Assembly (NCBI GenBank): GCA_020630595.1
Contig: JAHDBC010000001.1
Span: 138,189-202,188 of the forward strand
Source: Planktomarina sp.
GTDB taxonomy: Bacteria > Pseudomonadota > Alphaproteobacteria > Rhodobacterales > Rhodobacteraceae
Direction of reading: 5' to 3'
Length of the DNA stretch: 64,000 nt
Below are positions 47,200 to 56,394 of this stretch, piece after piece. The notes beneath the pieces are model-generated. The model saw only the letters and a list, made by a program, of their open reading frames with translations, searched no databases and had not been told where the DNA came from. The translations under genes and the position numbers were made by a program. The stretch's first letter is position 1. Each line of letters begins with the position of its first letter.

Positions 47200-47398
47200 G
47201 ATCGATCATTCAGAACATTATCCACAGGAACATAAAAACCAGCATTCTGATTTCATTGTATTTTTCGCGAAATAGTACAGCGTGGCTTGCCATTATCCAC
47301 CCGTGCAAAAACCTGTGCATGGATCAATAATCCACAGAAATTGACGCCCCTAAATCAATCAACTTCCTTCTTTTAATATTCTATTTATATATGCATGC

Positions 47399-47848
47399 AT
47401 GGACGTTCTTTTTGCGCTGTATCCTTGGATCAAGGCGCTGCATATCATTGCTGTGATTTCATGGATGGCAGGGATCTTTTATCTGCCACGTCTTTTTGTT
47501 CATCATACCGAACAAGTCACACCGGGATCTGAAACCGATCAGCTGTTTCAAATGATGGAACGAAAGCTTTTGAAGGTCATCATGACGCCTGCCATGATCG
47601 TGACTTGGGCATGCGGTCTTTTTCTGGCGGTTTTGCCGGGGGTCGTGGATTGGGGCGCTGTGTGGCCGTGGCTAAAGCTGGCGTCTATTTTAGGCATGAC
47701 ATGGTTTCACATGTGGTTGGCCGCCCGCAGAAAAGATTTCGTTGCTGGCACCAATGAACGATCCGGAAAACAGTTCCGCATCATGAACGAAGTTCCAACC
47801 GTTTTGTTGGTCGTCATTGTTGTATCGGTAATTGTGCGTCCGATTTGA
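47399..47848 (+). CDS. hemJ: Protoporphyrinogen IX oxidase HemJ
   Basis: Membrane protein of 149 aa with four helices that oxidises protoporphyrinogen IX in heme synthesis of most alphaproteobacteria. Signature WIKALHIIAVISWMAGIFYL carries the heme-binding His and is followed by PRLFVHH; a conserved Lys lies in WLKLASILGMTWFHMW. The ATG follows the AT-rich end of oriC, without a clear Shine-Dalgarno. First gene to the right of the origin; 111 bp separate it from rho. Confidence 0.92.
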   Translation: MDVLFALYPWIKALHIIAVISWMAGIFYLPRLFVHHTEQVTPGSETDQLFQMMERKLLKVIMTPAMIVTWACGLFLAVLPGVVDWGAVWPWLKLASILGMTWFHMWLAARRKDFVAGTNERSGKQFRIMNEVPTVLLVVIVVSVIVRPI

Positions 47849-47859
47849 CTTTTGAACCT

Positions 47860-47887
47860 TAAATCGCGTAAGTCGCGATAAGTCGCC
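47860..47887. repeat. Three tandem TAARTCGCG units in the rho leader
   Basis: TAAATCGCG-TAAGTCGCGA-TAAGTCGCC, three near-identical 9-10 bp units, containing the dyad TCGCG-TAAGT-CGCGA. They lie 73-100 bp before the rho ATG. Possible operator or protein-binding array. Confidence 0.6.
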
Positions 47888-47959
47888 CGTTCGGGATCCA
47901 CGACGCCCTTCTTTATATCTGAACCCTGGTCGCAGCCCACGCTGTGATGGAGATGTGTT

Positions 47960-49231
47960 ATGTCGCAAGACCGTTTGACCCTGGCTGATCTGAAAGCCAA
48001 AAGCCCAAAATCGCTGTTGGCGATGGCCGAAGATTTGGAAATCGAAAACGCATCGACCATGCGCAAGGGCGACATGATGTTTTCGATCCTGAAAGAACGC
48101 GCAGAAGATGGCTGGGAAATTTCTGGCGACGGTGTTCTGGAAGTTTTGCAGGACGGTTTCGGTTTTCTGCGATCGCCCGAAGCGAACTATTTGCCGGGTC
48201 CCGATGACATTTATGTGTCACCAGATATGATCCGCCAGTTTTCGTTGCGGACAGGGGACACCATCGAAGGTGTCATCAAGGCGCCAGATGACAGCGAACG
48301 TTATTTCGCGATGACCAAAGTGGAAAAAATCAACTTTGGCGACCCCGAACAGGCCAAACACAAAGTGGCCTTTGACAACCTGACGCCGCTGTATCCTGAT
48401 GAACGTCTGAAAATGGAACTGGATGATCCAACCACCAAGGATCGTTCTGCGCGGATTATTGATTTGGTATCGCCCATCGGCAAAGGGCAGCGGTCTTTGA
48501 TCGTGGCGCCGCCACGGACAGGTAAAACAGTTCTGTTGCAAAACATCGCGACATCCATCGAAAAGAACCATCCAGAATGCTACCTGATCGTTCTTTTGAT
48601 CGACGAACGCCCGGAAGAGGTGACGGATATGCAGCGTTCCGTCAAAGGGGAGGTCGTGTCGTCCACCTTTGATGAACCAGCCACCCGGCACGTTGCAGTG
48701 TCTGAAATGGTGATCGAAAAGGCGAAGCGTTTGGTTGAACACAAACGCGACGTTGTGATTTTGCTGGATTCCATCACCCGGCTTGGTCGGGCCTTTAACA
48801 CCGTTGTACCATCATCGGGAAAGGTTCTGACGGGGGGTGTGGACGCCAACGCCCTGCAACGGCCGAAACGGTTCTTTGGTGCGGCACGAAACATTGAAGA
48901 AGGCGGTTCATTGACGATCATTGCGACCGCGCTGATTGATACCGGCAGCCGCATGGATGAAGTGATCTTTGAAGAATTCAAAGGGACCGGTAACTCTGAA
49001 ATTGTTCTGGATCGGAAAGTGGCGGACAAGCGCGTGTTCCCGGCGATGGACATTCTGAAATCCGGCACCCGGAAAGAAGATCTGTTGGTGGACAAGGGCG
49101 ATTTGCAGAAAACCTATGTCTTGCGTCGGATCCTGAACCCTATGGGAACGACGGATGCGATTGAATTCCTGATTTCCAAGCTGAAACAGACCAAGACGAA
49201 TTCTGAATTCTTTGATTCCATGAACACCTGA
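47960..49231 (+). CDS. rho: Transcription termination factor Rho
   Basis: Hexameric RNA helicase that ends untranslated transcription. 423 aa: N-terminal RNA-binding part ([19 protein letters not shown], then [22 protein letters not shown], shortened), Walker [13 protein letters not shown], Walker [17 protein letters not shown], and the secondary RNA site [20 protein letters not shown] (20 residues). Conserved length. Two bases separate it from mnmE, so rho heads the operon to parB. Confidence 0.97.
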   Translation: MSQDRLTLADLKAKSPKSLLAMAEDLEIENASTMRKGDMMFSILKERAEDGWEISGDGVLEVLQDGFGFLRSPEANYLPGPDDIYVSPDMIRQFSLRTGDTIEGVIKAPDDSERYFAMTKVEKINFGDPEQAKHKVAFDNLTPLYPDERLKMELDDPTTKDRSARIIDLVSPIGKGQRSLIVAPPRTGKTVLLQNIATSIEKNHPECYLIVLLIDERPEEVTDMQRSVKGEVVSSTFDEPATRHVAVSEMVIEKAKRLVEHKRDVVILLDSITRLGRAFNTVVPSSGKVLTGGVDANALQRPKRFFGAARNIEEGGSLTIIATALIDTGSRMDEVIFEEFKGTGNSEIVLDRKVADKRVFPAMDILKSGTRKEDLLVDKGDLQKTYVLRRILNPMGTTDAIEFLISKLKQTKTNSEFFDSMNT

Positions 49232-49233
49232 CC

Positions 49234-50511
49234 ATGGCTGACACGATTTTCGCACTTGCGACGCCGGCAGGCCGTTCTGGTGTGGCGGTTGTGCGTGTGT
49301 CGGGGCCTGATGCAGTTTCAATATCCGATAAAATTTGTCGGATACCAGATGCTGGTTCATTTCGGCTGTCAAAATTGCGGGATCAGTCCGGCGCAGTTGT
49401 GGATCAAGCGTTGGTTCTTCGGTTTGCAAAGGGCCGCAGCTTTACCGGTGAAGATGTGGTTGAATTCCAGTGTCACGGCAGTCTGGCTGTTATTTCGAAG
49501 CTGACAGCGTTGCTGCGGGAACTTGGTTGCCGGGATGCTGATCCGGGGGAATTCACCCGGCGGGCCCTTGAAAACAGCGCGCTGTCGTTGGTAGAGGTTG
49601 AGGCGCTTGCCGATCTGATCGATGCAGAAACCGAACAACAGCATGCGCAGGCGATCCGGGCATTTTCTGGGTCTTTGCGATCAGAAATTGATGATCTTGC
49701 GCAATCCTTGCGTCATGCCATCGCCTTGCTGGAAGCTACGATTGATTTCGCTGACGAAGATGTTCCGGTCGATGTGAAGCCCGAAGTGCGCGAACGGTTG
49801 AACACGGTCAAAACGCGCCTGTCTGTGTTAGATAAGTCTGCTGCTTCGGCACATCGGGTTAGGGAGGGTTTCAAGGTCGCAATCCTTGGTGCGCCGAATG
49901 TTGGAAAGTCGACATTGATCAATTTTATCGCAGGCGAAGATATCGCAATAACGTCGGATATCGCCGGGACCACGCGTGATGTTGTGAAGGTGCGGGTTGA
50001 TCTGGATGGGTTTCTTGTTGAATTCGCAGATACAGCTGGACTGCGCGAAACAACTGATGTGGTGGAATCCATTGGTATTGAACGCGCACAATCCTATGCG
50101 CGATCTGCGGATCTGCGGGTTTTCCTGCAAGATGGGTCTGGGGATGCTGTTCCTGAAATAATCGGGGCCTCTGACGTTGTTCTATCGGCTAAACGCGATG
50201 ATGGTTCGGATGGTGGCATTTCAGGAAAAACCGGGGCGGGGGTCGAATCGCTTTTGGCTTTGGTGAAAGATCGGCTTGCGACTGATCAGGTTGGCGATAC
50301 GGCTTTGATTCGTGAACGTCAGGCAGAAGGTGTGCGATCAGCACTGCGATCTGTAGATAGTGCGATTGATGGAATTGCGCGTGATGCGCTGGAAGAACTG
50401 ATCGTCGCAGATCTGTACGCGGCGCGCCAATCCCTTGATTTTGTCTTGGGGCGTCTTGGTGTAGAAGATGTGTTAGACGATATTTTTTCTTCATTCTGCA
50501 TTGGGAAGTAG
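49234..50511 (+). CDS. mnmE: tRNA modification GTPase MnmE
   Basis: With MnmG it installs the cmnm5/nm5 group on wobble U34. 425 aa: formyl-THF-binding N-domain ([20 protein letters not shown]), G1 [13 protein letters not shown]2/G3 GTTRD and DTAGLRET, and the C-terminal CIGK that binds zinc/potassium-site chemistry of the family. The G4 motif, normally NKxD, reads SAKRDDG here, which may weaken guanine specificity; G5 is GKTGAG. The stop is 2 bp before mnmG. Confidence 0.95.
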   Translation: MADTIFALATPAGRSGVAVVRVSGPDAVSISDKICRIPDAGSFRLSKLRDQSGAVVDQALVLRFAKGRSFTGEDVVEFQCHGSLAVISKLTALLRELGCRDADPGEFTRRALENSALSLVEVEALADLIDAETEQQHAQAIRAFSGSLRSEIDDLAQSLRHAIALLEATIDFADEDVPVDVKPEVRERLNTVKTRLSVLDKSAASAHRVREGFKVAILGAPNVGKSTLINFIAGEDIAITSDIAGTTRDVVKVRVDLDGFLVEFADTAGLRETTDVVESIGIERAQSYARSADLRVFLQDGSGDAVPEIIGASDVVLSAKRDDGSDGGISGKTGAGVESLLALVKDRLATDQVGDTALIRERQAEGVRSALRSVDSAIDGIARDALEELIVADLYAARQSLDFVLGRLGVEDVLDDIFSSFCIGK

Positions 50512-50513
50512 GA

Positions 50514-52385
50514 GTGTTTCACGTGAAACATCGAAACTTTGACATCGTTGTTGTTGGTGGCGGCCATGCTGGGGCAGAGGCCGCTTTCGCCGCCGCGCGC
50601 ATGGGTGCGAACACAGCGCTTGTGACGCTGGACCCTTCCAAGATTGGTGAAATGTCATGCAACCCCGCCATTGGTGGTTTGGGAAAAGGGCATTTGGTTC
50701 GCGAAATTGATGCCTGTGGGGGATTGATGGGCCGCGCCGCGGACCATGGCGGCATCCAGTTCCGCTTGCTGAACCGGCGTAAAGGTCCAGCTGTACAGGG
50801 CCCAAGGGCACAAGAAGACCGTGATCTATTCAGATCAGCCGTGCAAAAGATTTTGGCCGATACAGATAATCTGACCATTTTGATGGGTGAGGTTGTCGAT
50901 GTTGAAATCACCGGGGGGCAGGTGTCTGCGGTCAAGTTGGCAGATGAAACCTGTCTTTCCACCGCCAGTGTGATTTTGACCACCGGCACATTTCTGAATG
51001 GCCTGGTCCATATTGGGGATGTTTCATTTCCGGCAGGTCGGATGAACGAAAATGCGGTCAGTCGACTGGCTGATCGACTTTCTGATCTTGATTTGCCGCT
51101 TGGGCGTTTGAAAACCGGAACACCGCCGCGTCTTGATACACGCACGATTGATTGGTCCATCTTGGACATGCAGGCAGGTGACGATGATCCTGTCCTGTTT
51201 TCCTACGGGTCCTGCGCGCCATTCGCGGCGCAAATTTCCTGCGGTATCACCCACACCAACGAACGCACCCACGACATCATTGCAAAGAATCTAGAACGTT
51301 CCGCAATGTATGGCGGCCATATCGACGGCGTTGGCCCACGTTATTGCCCGTCCATTGAAGATAAGGTCGTGCGGTTTGCCGATAAATCCAGCCACCAAGT
51401 GTTCTTGGAGCCTGAAGGCCTGAACAGTGATCTGGTCTACCCGAACGGAATTTCGACATCTTTGCCAGAATCTGTGCAAGAGGCGTATGTTCAAAGCATT
51501 CGTGGGTTGGAGCGGGCCAAAATTGTCCAGCCCGGTTATGCGATCGAATATGACTATGTCGATCCACGGTGCCTTACCCCAGATCTGGAGATCAAGTCAG
51601 TTCGCGGCTTTTTCCTTGCGGGGCAAATCAATGGCACAACGGGGTATGAAGAAGCTGCAGCTCAGGGCTTGGTCGCAGCCACAGCGGCAGCCAGTCGAAT
51701 TTTGGGCCGGGGAAAGCTCTCTTTCGGACGCGAAAACAGCTATATCGGGGTTATGGTGGATGATTTGGTCAGCCGCGGTGTGACGGAGCCTTATCGGATG
51801 TTCACATCGCGCGCCGAACACAGGCTGTCTTTGCGGGCAGACAATGCCGATCAACGACTGACGCGATTGGCCCGCGAAATTGGGTGCATTTCTGATGATC
51901 AGTGGGCTGCCTTTACAACAAAAATGGATCAGGTGGATGGGCTGCATGCAGAACTGGCGCAGGTGTCGCTGACCCCGCAAATGTTGATCGCGCGTGGGAT
52001 TTCTGTCGCGAAAGATGGTAGGATCCGGGATGGTCGCGATGTTCTTGCGCTCAACAATGCCGAATTTGCGGATATTTCGGACCTGTTGGAAACCAGCGAT
52101 GTGCCGGGCCACATTATCGCACAGGTTAAGGCCGATTGCTTGTATGCAACGTACATTGCGCGCCAGTCTGACGATATCAAAAGGCTGGAACGGGATCGCA
52201 ACACCTTGATACCTTCGAATTTCGATTATTCAGCGGTGTCAGGTCTTTCCGCAGAACTTCGGAACAAGCTGATCGCCCTTTGCCCGCCAACGATTGACGC
52301 CGCGAACCGCGTCGAAGGCATGACCCCGGCTGGGCTGACGGCGATCTTGTTGGCCGTCAAAAAGCTGGAAAAACAAGCGTCATGA
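50514..52385 (+). CDS. mnmG: tRNA uridine-5-carboxymethylaminomethyl modification enzyme MnmG
   Basis: FAD enzyme partnering MnmE, 623 aa. FAD site [22 protein letters not shown] (shortened to [13 protein letters not shown]), signature [23 protein letters not shown] (shortened to [14 protein letters not shown]), and the C-terminal MnmE-contact region present. The GTG start is followed directly by a perfect parS palindrome, so the first residues FHVKH are dictated by that site. The stop overlaps the rsmG start (ATGA). Confidence 0.96.
   Translation: MFHVKHRNFDIVVVGGGHAGAEAAFAAARMGANTALVTLDPSKIGEMSCNPAIGGLGKGHLVREIDACGGLMGRAADHGGIQFRLLNRRKGPAVQGPRAQEDRDLFRSAVQKILADTDNLTILMGEVVDVEITGGQVSAVKLADETCLSTASVILTTGTFLNGLVHIGDVSFPAGRMNENAVSRLADRLSDLDLPLGRLKTGTPPRLDTRTIDWSILDMQAGDDDPVLFSYGSCAPFAAQISCGITHTNERTHDIIAKNLERSAMYGGHIDGVGPRYCPSIEDKVVRFADKSSHQVFLEPEGLNSDLVYPNGISTSLPESVQEAYVQSIRGLERAKIVQPGYAIEYDYVDPRCLTPDLEIKSVRGFFLAGQINGTTGYEEAAAQGLVAATAAASRILGRGKLSFGRENSYIGVMVDDLVSRGVTEPYRMFTSRAEHRLSLRADNADQRLTRLAREIGCISDDQWAAFTTKMDQVDGLHAELAQVSLTPQMLIARGISVAKDGRIRDGRDVLALNNAEFADISDLLETSDVPGHIIAQVKADCLYATYIARQSDDIKRLERDRNTLIPSNFDYSAVSGLSAELRNKLIALCPPTIDAANRVEGMTPAGLTAILLAVKKLEKQAS
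50515..50530. promoter_or_regulatory. parS: parS centromere site 1
   Basis: TGTTTCACGTGAAACA, a perfect 16-bp palindrome identical to the bacterial parS consensus bound by ParB. It covers codons 1-6 of mnmG, about 3.2 kb upstream of parB and 3.3 kb from oriC. Confidence 0.95.
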
Positions 52386-52969
52386 AAATTGTTTCACGTG
52401 AAACACAGCAGCGTTTCGAAGAATTCGAAACAGCAGTGCTGAAGTGGAACACCACAATCAATCTGGTATCCGCGTCACAATCCCGGTTTCTGAAACACCG
52501 GCATATCCTTGATAGTGCGCAAATTGCAGAAGTGGTGGATTTCCCCAAAATCTGGCTGGATATGGGGAGCGGTGGCGGATTTCCTGGGATCGTTATGGCG
52601 ATTATTGCAAAAGAACGTGCACCAGAAACCCGTTTCTGCCTTGTGGAAAGCGATCGTCGGAAATGTGCGTTTCTGATGTCAGTCGCATCTCAGATGGATC
52701 TTCGCGTGACGGTGCATCCAAACCGGATCGAGGCCTTCGAAGGGCCAAAGGCAGGGGTTATTTCCGCCCGCGCCCTTGCGCCTTTGTCACAGCTTATTTC
52801 ATGGTCGCGCCCTTTTGCGACAGAAGAAACCGTTGGTATTTTCCCAAAGGGGCAAACCCACCTTGAAGAGCTGAAAGAAGCCCAAAACCAATGGACGTTT
52901 GACGCCGAATTGGTGCAAAGTCAGACCGATTCCTCTGCGGCAATAATCAAAATCAGGAACTTCGTGTGA
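52382..52969 (+). CDS. rsmG: 16S rRNA (guanine-527-N7) methyltransferase RsmG
   Basis: SAM-dependent methyltransferase (GidB), 195 aa. The SAM motif is [17 protein letters not shown], preceded by [27 protein letters not shown] is also typical. Residues VSRET (4-8) are encoded by the second parS palindrome. It overlaps mnmG (4 nt) and parA (4 nt, GTGA). Confidence 0.95.
   Translation: MKIVSRETQQRFEEFETAVLKWNTTINLVSASQSRFLKHRHILDSAQIAEVVDFPKIWLDMGSGGGFPGIVMAIIAKERAPETRFCLVESDRRKCAFLMSVASQMDLRVTVHPNRIEAFEGPKAGVISARALAPLSQLISWSRPFATEETVGIFPKGQTHLEELKEAQNQWTFDAELVQSQTDSSAAIIKIRNFV
52390..52405. promoter_or_regulatory. parS: parS centromere site 2
   Basis: TGTTTCACGTGAAACA again, perfect, covering the end of codon 3 to codon 8 of rsmG. 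It is 1,875 bp from site 1 and about 560 bp before parA. Confidence 0.95.
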
Positions 52970-53751
52970 CCCAGAAAACCAAAGTTATTGCCATTACCAA
53001 CCAAAAGGGTGGCGTTGGCAAAACCACGACCACGATTAATTTGGCTGCCGCCTTGGCCGAGAAACAGAAATCTGTGTTGATTGTTGATCTGGATCCGCAA
53101 GGCAACGCATCCACTGGCCTTGGCGTGAACGTGAATGACCGGGTGCGCACAACATACGATGTTTTGATTGATGAAATTCCACTGAAGGATGCCCTGTGCG
53201 ATACCAGCGTTGATCGGGTTTCGATTGTGCCGACGACAACTGACCTAAGTTCCGCCGATATTGAACTTCAGGCCAATCAGGGCCGCAGCCACATTCTGAA
53301 GCGGGCGGTTGATCAGTTCGTGCAAGATCACGGGGCCGAATATGACTTTATCCTGTTTGATTGCCCGCCGTCGCTGAACCTTTTGACGGTGAATGCGCTG
53401 GTGTCTGCAGGATCTGTTCTTGTGCCCCTGCAAAGTGAATTTTTCGCACTCGAAGGGCTGTCGCAGCTGATGTTGACGATCAGAGAGGTGCGCGATGCCG
53501 CAAACCCAGACCTTCGGATCGAAGGGATCGTCTTGACGATGTTCGACGCGCGCAACAACCTGTCTATTCAGGTGGCGCAGGATGCCCGGGAAAACCTGGG
53601 ATCTTTGGTGTTTGATACAGTCATTCCGCGCAATGTGCGGGTGTCCGAAGCGCCATCGTTCGCGATGCCAGTGTTAAGTTATGATCCGAAATCCAAAGGC
53701 AGCGCGGCCTATCGCAGCCTTGCGTCTGAAATTTTGATGGGCACCAGTTAG
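52966..53751 (+). CDS. parA: Chromosome partitioning ATPase ParA
   Basis: Deviant Walker ATPase that moves the ParB-parS complex during chromosome segregation. Deviant Walker A is NQKGGVGKTTTTINLAAAL; A' region VDLDPQGNASTGLG; Walker B DFILFDCPPSLNLLTVNAL. 261 aa is the usual chromosomal (Soj) size without an N-terminal helix-turn-helix. The start is GTG in the rsmG stop; parB begins 9 bp after the stop with GGAGG in between. Confidence 0.96.
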   Translation: MTQKTKVIAITNQKGGVGKTTTTINLAAALAEKQKSVLIVDLDPQGNASTGLGVNVNDRVRTTYDVLIDEIPLKDALCDTSVDRVSIVPTTTDLSSADIELQANQGRSHILKRAVDQFVQDHGAEYDFILFDCPPSLNLLTVNALVSAGSVLVPLQSEFFALEGLSQLMLTIREVRDAANPDLRIEGIVLTMFDARNNLSIQVAQDARENLGSLVFDTVIPRNVRVSEAPSFAMPVLSYDPKSKGSAAYRSLASEILMGTS

Positions 53752-53760
53752 GAGGCTTCG

Positions 53761-54651
53761 ATGGCACCACAACCCCCCAAAACCCGCGGTTTGGGGCGCG
53801 GTCTGTCTGCGCTGATGTCGGATGTTGAACCAGAACAACGGCCCATCGCGCCACAGTCTGGGGCTGTGGCGTCAGAACGGTACATTCCCATCGAACAGAT
53901 TTATCCCAACCCGGATCAGCCACGCCGCACGTTTGATCCGGACGATCTGGAAGATCTGGCAAATTCGATCAAGACAAAGGGCGTGATTCAGCCACTGATC
54001 GTTCGGGCGCACCCAACCAAAGACGCATCTTTTGAAATTGTTGCTGGTGAACGCCGCTGGCGGGCCGCGCAAAAGGCGCAGCTGCATCAGGTTCCCGTTG
54101 TGGTGCGCAATCTGGACGACCAATCGGTCCTGGAAATTGCGATCATTGAAAACATTCAACGGGCAGACCTTAACCCGATTGAAGAGGCGATTGGGTATCG
54201 TCAGCTGATGGATCGCTTTGGACATACCCAGGAAAAACTGGGCGAAGCCCTGGGCAAAAGCCGCAGTCACATCGCCAATCTTCTGCGTTTGCTTAATCTT
54301 CCAGATGAGATTCAGCAAATGGTCACAGATGGGCAGCTTAGCGCGGGGCATGCCAGGGCGTTGATTACGTCAGACGATCCCGTTGGTTTGGCGAAAAAGG
54401 TTATTTCTGGTGGGCTATCTGTTCGTGCCACTGAAAAACTGGCCCAAACCGGCCAGACGAAAAACACGACGCCAAAACCAGCAGCACCAGAAAAAGACGC
54501 AGACACCCGCGCGCTAGAGGGCGATTTGTCAGCCACACTGAAAATGCAGGTTCGGATCAACCATAAACCCGGCACCGAAGGCGGCGAAGTTTCGATCAGA
54601 TACAAATCCTTGGAAGAATTGGATGATCTGTGCCGGCTGTTGGGCGGTTAA
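53761..54651 (+). CDS. parB: Chromosome partitioning protein ParB
   Basis: CTP-dependent DNA clamp that loads at parS and spreads. 296 aa: N-terminal ParA-stimulating RGLGRGLSALMSD, CTPase boxes including GERRWRAAQKA and ENIQRADLNPIEEA, the helix-turn-helix TQEKLGEALGKSRSHIANLL, and a C-terminal dimer region after a Thr/Pro/Lys-rich linker. Its TAA overlaps the hemW stop on the other strand. The terminator lies in the hemW coding end. Confidence 0.96.
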   Translation: MAPQPPKTRGLGRGLSALMSDVEPEQRPIAPQSGAVASERYIPIEQIYPNPDQPRRTFDPDDLEDLANSIKTKGVIQPLIVRAHPTKDASFEIVAGERRWRAAQKAQLHQVPVVVRNLDDQSVLEIAIIENIQRADLNPIEEAIGYRQLMDRFGHTQEKLGEALGKSRSHIANLLRLLNLPDEIQQMVTDGQLSAGHARALITSDDPVGLAKKVISGGLSVRATEKLAQTGQTKNTTPKPAAPEKDADTRALEGDLSATLKMQVRINHKPGTEGGEVSIRYKSLEELDDLCRLLGG

Positions 54652-55787
54652 ACCAGCAGGCGTTCAATGATTTGATTTAGCAACGGCCGCCCTTTGGCGG
54701 TCGTTTTTATCTGATCGCCCGAAACCTCAAGAAATCCCATTTCCACCAAATCAGGGTCGATTGCCAGATCGAACCCCAATATATCGTTGGTGCGCTGTCT
54801 GGATATGCCGTCGATATGGCGCAGGCCCATCATCACATATTCATTCAAAACATCTTGTGCTGACAAAACGGTCTGCTTTTGCGTCCCGCATGACGCCTGC
54901 ACCTGTTTCAGCCACGTTGCGGGGTTCAGAAAGCTTTCGGTCCCGATACGTTCGTCTTCAACCCACAGCCGCCCATGTGCCCCCGGCCCAATACCGGCCC
55001 AGGATCCCCCAGACCAATAAATCAGGTTGTGGCGTGATTGCATGCCCGATTTGGCGTGATTGGAAATTTCATACGCCGGCAACCCGGCGGCTGCTGTCAT
55101 ATCTTGGGTCAGATCAAACATATCTGCAGCCACATCTTCGTCTGGCAGACCTTTCAAATTGCCCCGATGAAACCGATCATGAAACGCGGTGCCCGGTTCA
55201 ATCGTCAATTGATACAAAGATAAATGTCCCGGATCGAAGGACAGCGCTTGGGTCAGTTCTGCTGACCAATCTGCCAATGTTTGATCCTGTCGTGCATAAA
55301 TCAAATCAAAGCTGACGCGATCAAACACGCGCCGCGCCACATCCAGTGCGGTCAACGCATCTTGTGTCGAATGAAGCCGCCCCAAACGCCGCAGATCATC
55401 TTCCTTCAGGGCTTGAACCCCCAGCGACAGCCGATTGACCCCGGCAGACCTGAAATCGGTCAACTTTCCGGTTTCGACAGATGACGGGTTGGCCTCTAAC
55501 GTGATTTCGATGTCGTTCGAAAAAGACCAGACCCGTTGGGCCGTATCAATCACAGCTTGAACCGTTTCCGCTGCCATCAGGCTGGGCGTGCCACCCCCGA
55601 AATAGATTGACCGAAGCGTTTGCGGCCCCACCAAATCAGCGTGGCGTTCAATTTCTGCCACATAGGCGGCCGTCCAGACAGACGCGTCTTCGGGCGTTCG
55701 GGCAAAGGAATTGAAATCGCAGTACGGGCATTTCTGCGCACAATAGGGCCAGTGGACGTATAGTCCAAACCCGGGATCAGTTTTCAC
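54648..55787 (-). CDS. hemW: Radical SAM heme chaperone HemW
   Basis: HemN-like protein of about 379 aa. The 4Fe-4S motif is CAQKCPYCDF in GLYVHWPYCAQKCPYCDFNS (20 residues); SIYFGGGTPSLM and SLGVQALKEDDLRRLGR follow, with a HemN C-terminal domain. HemW inserts heme in respiratory proteins; oxygen-independent coproporphyrinogen oxidase activity is less likely. The GTG at 55787 has AGGGTG upstream and gives [10 protein letters not shown]; the alternative ATG at 55820 would add 11 residues inside rdgB. It overlaps rdgB by 11 nt. Confidence 0.9.
   Translation of the reverse strand: MKTDPGFGLYVHWPYCAQKCPYCDFNSFARTPEDASVWTAAYVAEIERHADLVGPQTLRSIYFGGGTPSLMAAETVQAVIDTAQRVWSFSNDIEITLEANPSSVETGKLTDFRSAGVNRLSLGVQALKEDDLRRLGRLHSTQDALTALDVARRVFDRVSFDLIYARQDQTLADWSAELTQALSFDPGHLSLYQLTIEPGTAFHDRFHRGNLKGLPDEDVAADMFDLTQDMTAAAGLPAYEISNHAKSGMQSRHNLIYWSGGSWAGIGPGAHGRLWVEDERIGTESFLNPATWLKQVQASCGTQKQTVLSAQDVLNEYVMMGLRHIDGISRQRTNDILGFDLAIDPDLVEMGFLEVSGDQIKTTAKGRPLLNQIIERLLV
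54682..54708 (+). terminator. Intrinsic terminator of the rho-parB operon, inside hemW
   Basis: AACGGCCGCC-CTTT-GGCGGTCGTT then TTT. A 10-bp stem with one G-U pair, tetraloop and T-run, 31 bp after the parB stop. On the other strand the same bases encode hemW residues TTAKGRPLL. Confidence 0.8.
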
Positions 55788-56394
55788 GCAAACACCCTGC
55801 AACCAATTTTCGGAAGGCATCCGCGCGATGGGTTAAGGGTTGTTTTTCCTCTGGCAGCATTTCCGCGAATGTCCGGTCATGCCCATCTGGCTGAAACACC
55901 GGATCAAAGCCGAACCCGTGATCCCCACGCATGGGCCAAACCACTTGTCCCGGCGCAATGCCCGCAAAGATTTCATCATGCCCGTCTGGCCATGCAATGC
56001 ACAACGTACAGTTGAATTGTGCGGTCCGTGGTCGCGCCGCATTCTTGTCTTCCAACAGGGTCCATACCCGCGTCATGGCCATCACGAAATCACGGCCTTC
56101 GCCGGTTTCGGCCCAATCCGCTGTGTAAACGCCCGGTGCACCATCCAGCGCATCGACCGAAATCCCGCTGTCATCCGACAGCGCAGGCAATCCAGATGCC
56201 TTGGCGGCGTAATGCGCCTTGATCCGGGCGTTGCCTGCAAACGTGTCTTCGGTTTCTTCCGGTTCATCCAAACCCAGATCGCCCGCTGACACGCAGGTTT
56301 TGCCAAACGGATCCAGCAATGCCTGAATTTCGCGCAGCTTGCCCTTGTTGTGGCTGGCAAGAACGATCTTGGGTTCGGTCAAACGTCGTGTCAT
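55777..56394 (-). CDS. rdgB: XTP/dITP pyrophosphatase RdgB
   Basis: House-cleaning enzyme that hydrolyses dITP, XTP and similar non-canonical purine triphosphates. N-terminal [18 protein letters not shown], then [20 protein letters not shown] (20 residues) and [15 protein letters not shown], which form the substrate pocket. 205 aa. It overlaps rph by 4 nt and hemW by 11 nt. Confidence 0.96.
   Translation of the reverse strand: MTRRLTEPKIVLASHNKGKLREIQALLDPFGKTCVSAGDLGLDEPEETEDTFAGNARIKAHYAAKASGLPALSDDSGISVDALDGAPGVYTADWAETGEGRDFVMAMTRVWTLLEDKNAARPRTAQFNCTLCIAWPDGHDEIFAGIAPGQVVWPMRGDHGFGFDPVFQPDGHDRTFAEMLPEEKQPLTHRADAFRKLVAGCLREN

Larger units (their letters stand above)
47037..47398. other. 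oriC: Likely chromosomal replication origin (oriC)
   Basis: 362 bp without a gene. DnaA boxes: TTATCCACA on the minus strand at 47037-47045 and on the plus strand at 47218-47226 (both perfect), TTATCCACC at 47293-47301 and TAATCCACA at 47328-47336 (8 of 9). An AT-rich stretch at 47371-47392 has one G/C in 22 nt and would be the unwinding element. Also present are one GANTC (47088), a perfect 12-bp palindrome ATGATCGATCAT (47198-47209), and repeats listed separately. The flanks (maf/aroE-coaE-dnaQ and hemJ-rho-mnmE-mnmG-rsmG-parAB) match origin synteny in alphaproteobacteria, and genes on both sides point outward. Confidence 0.85.
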
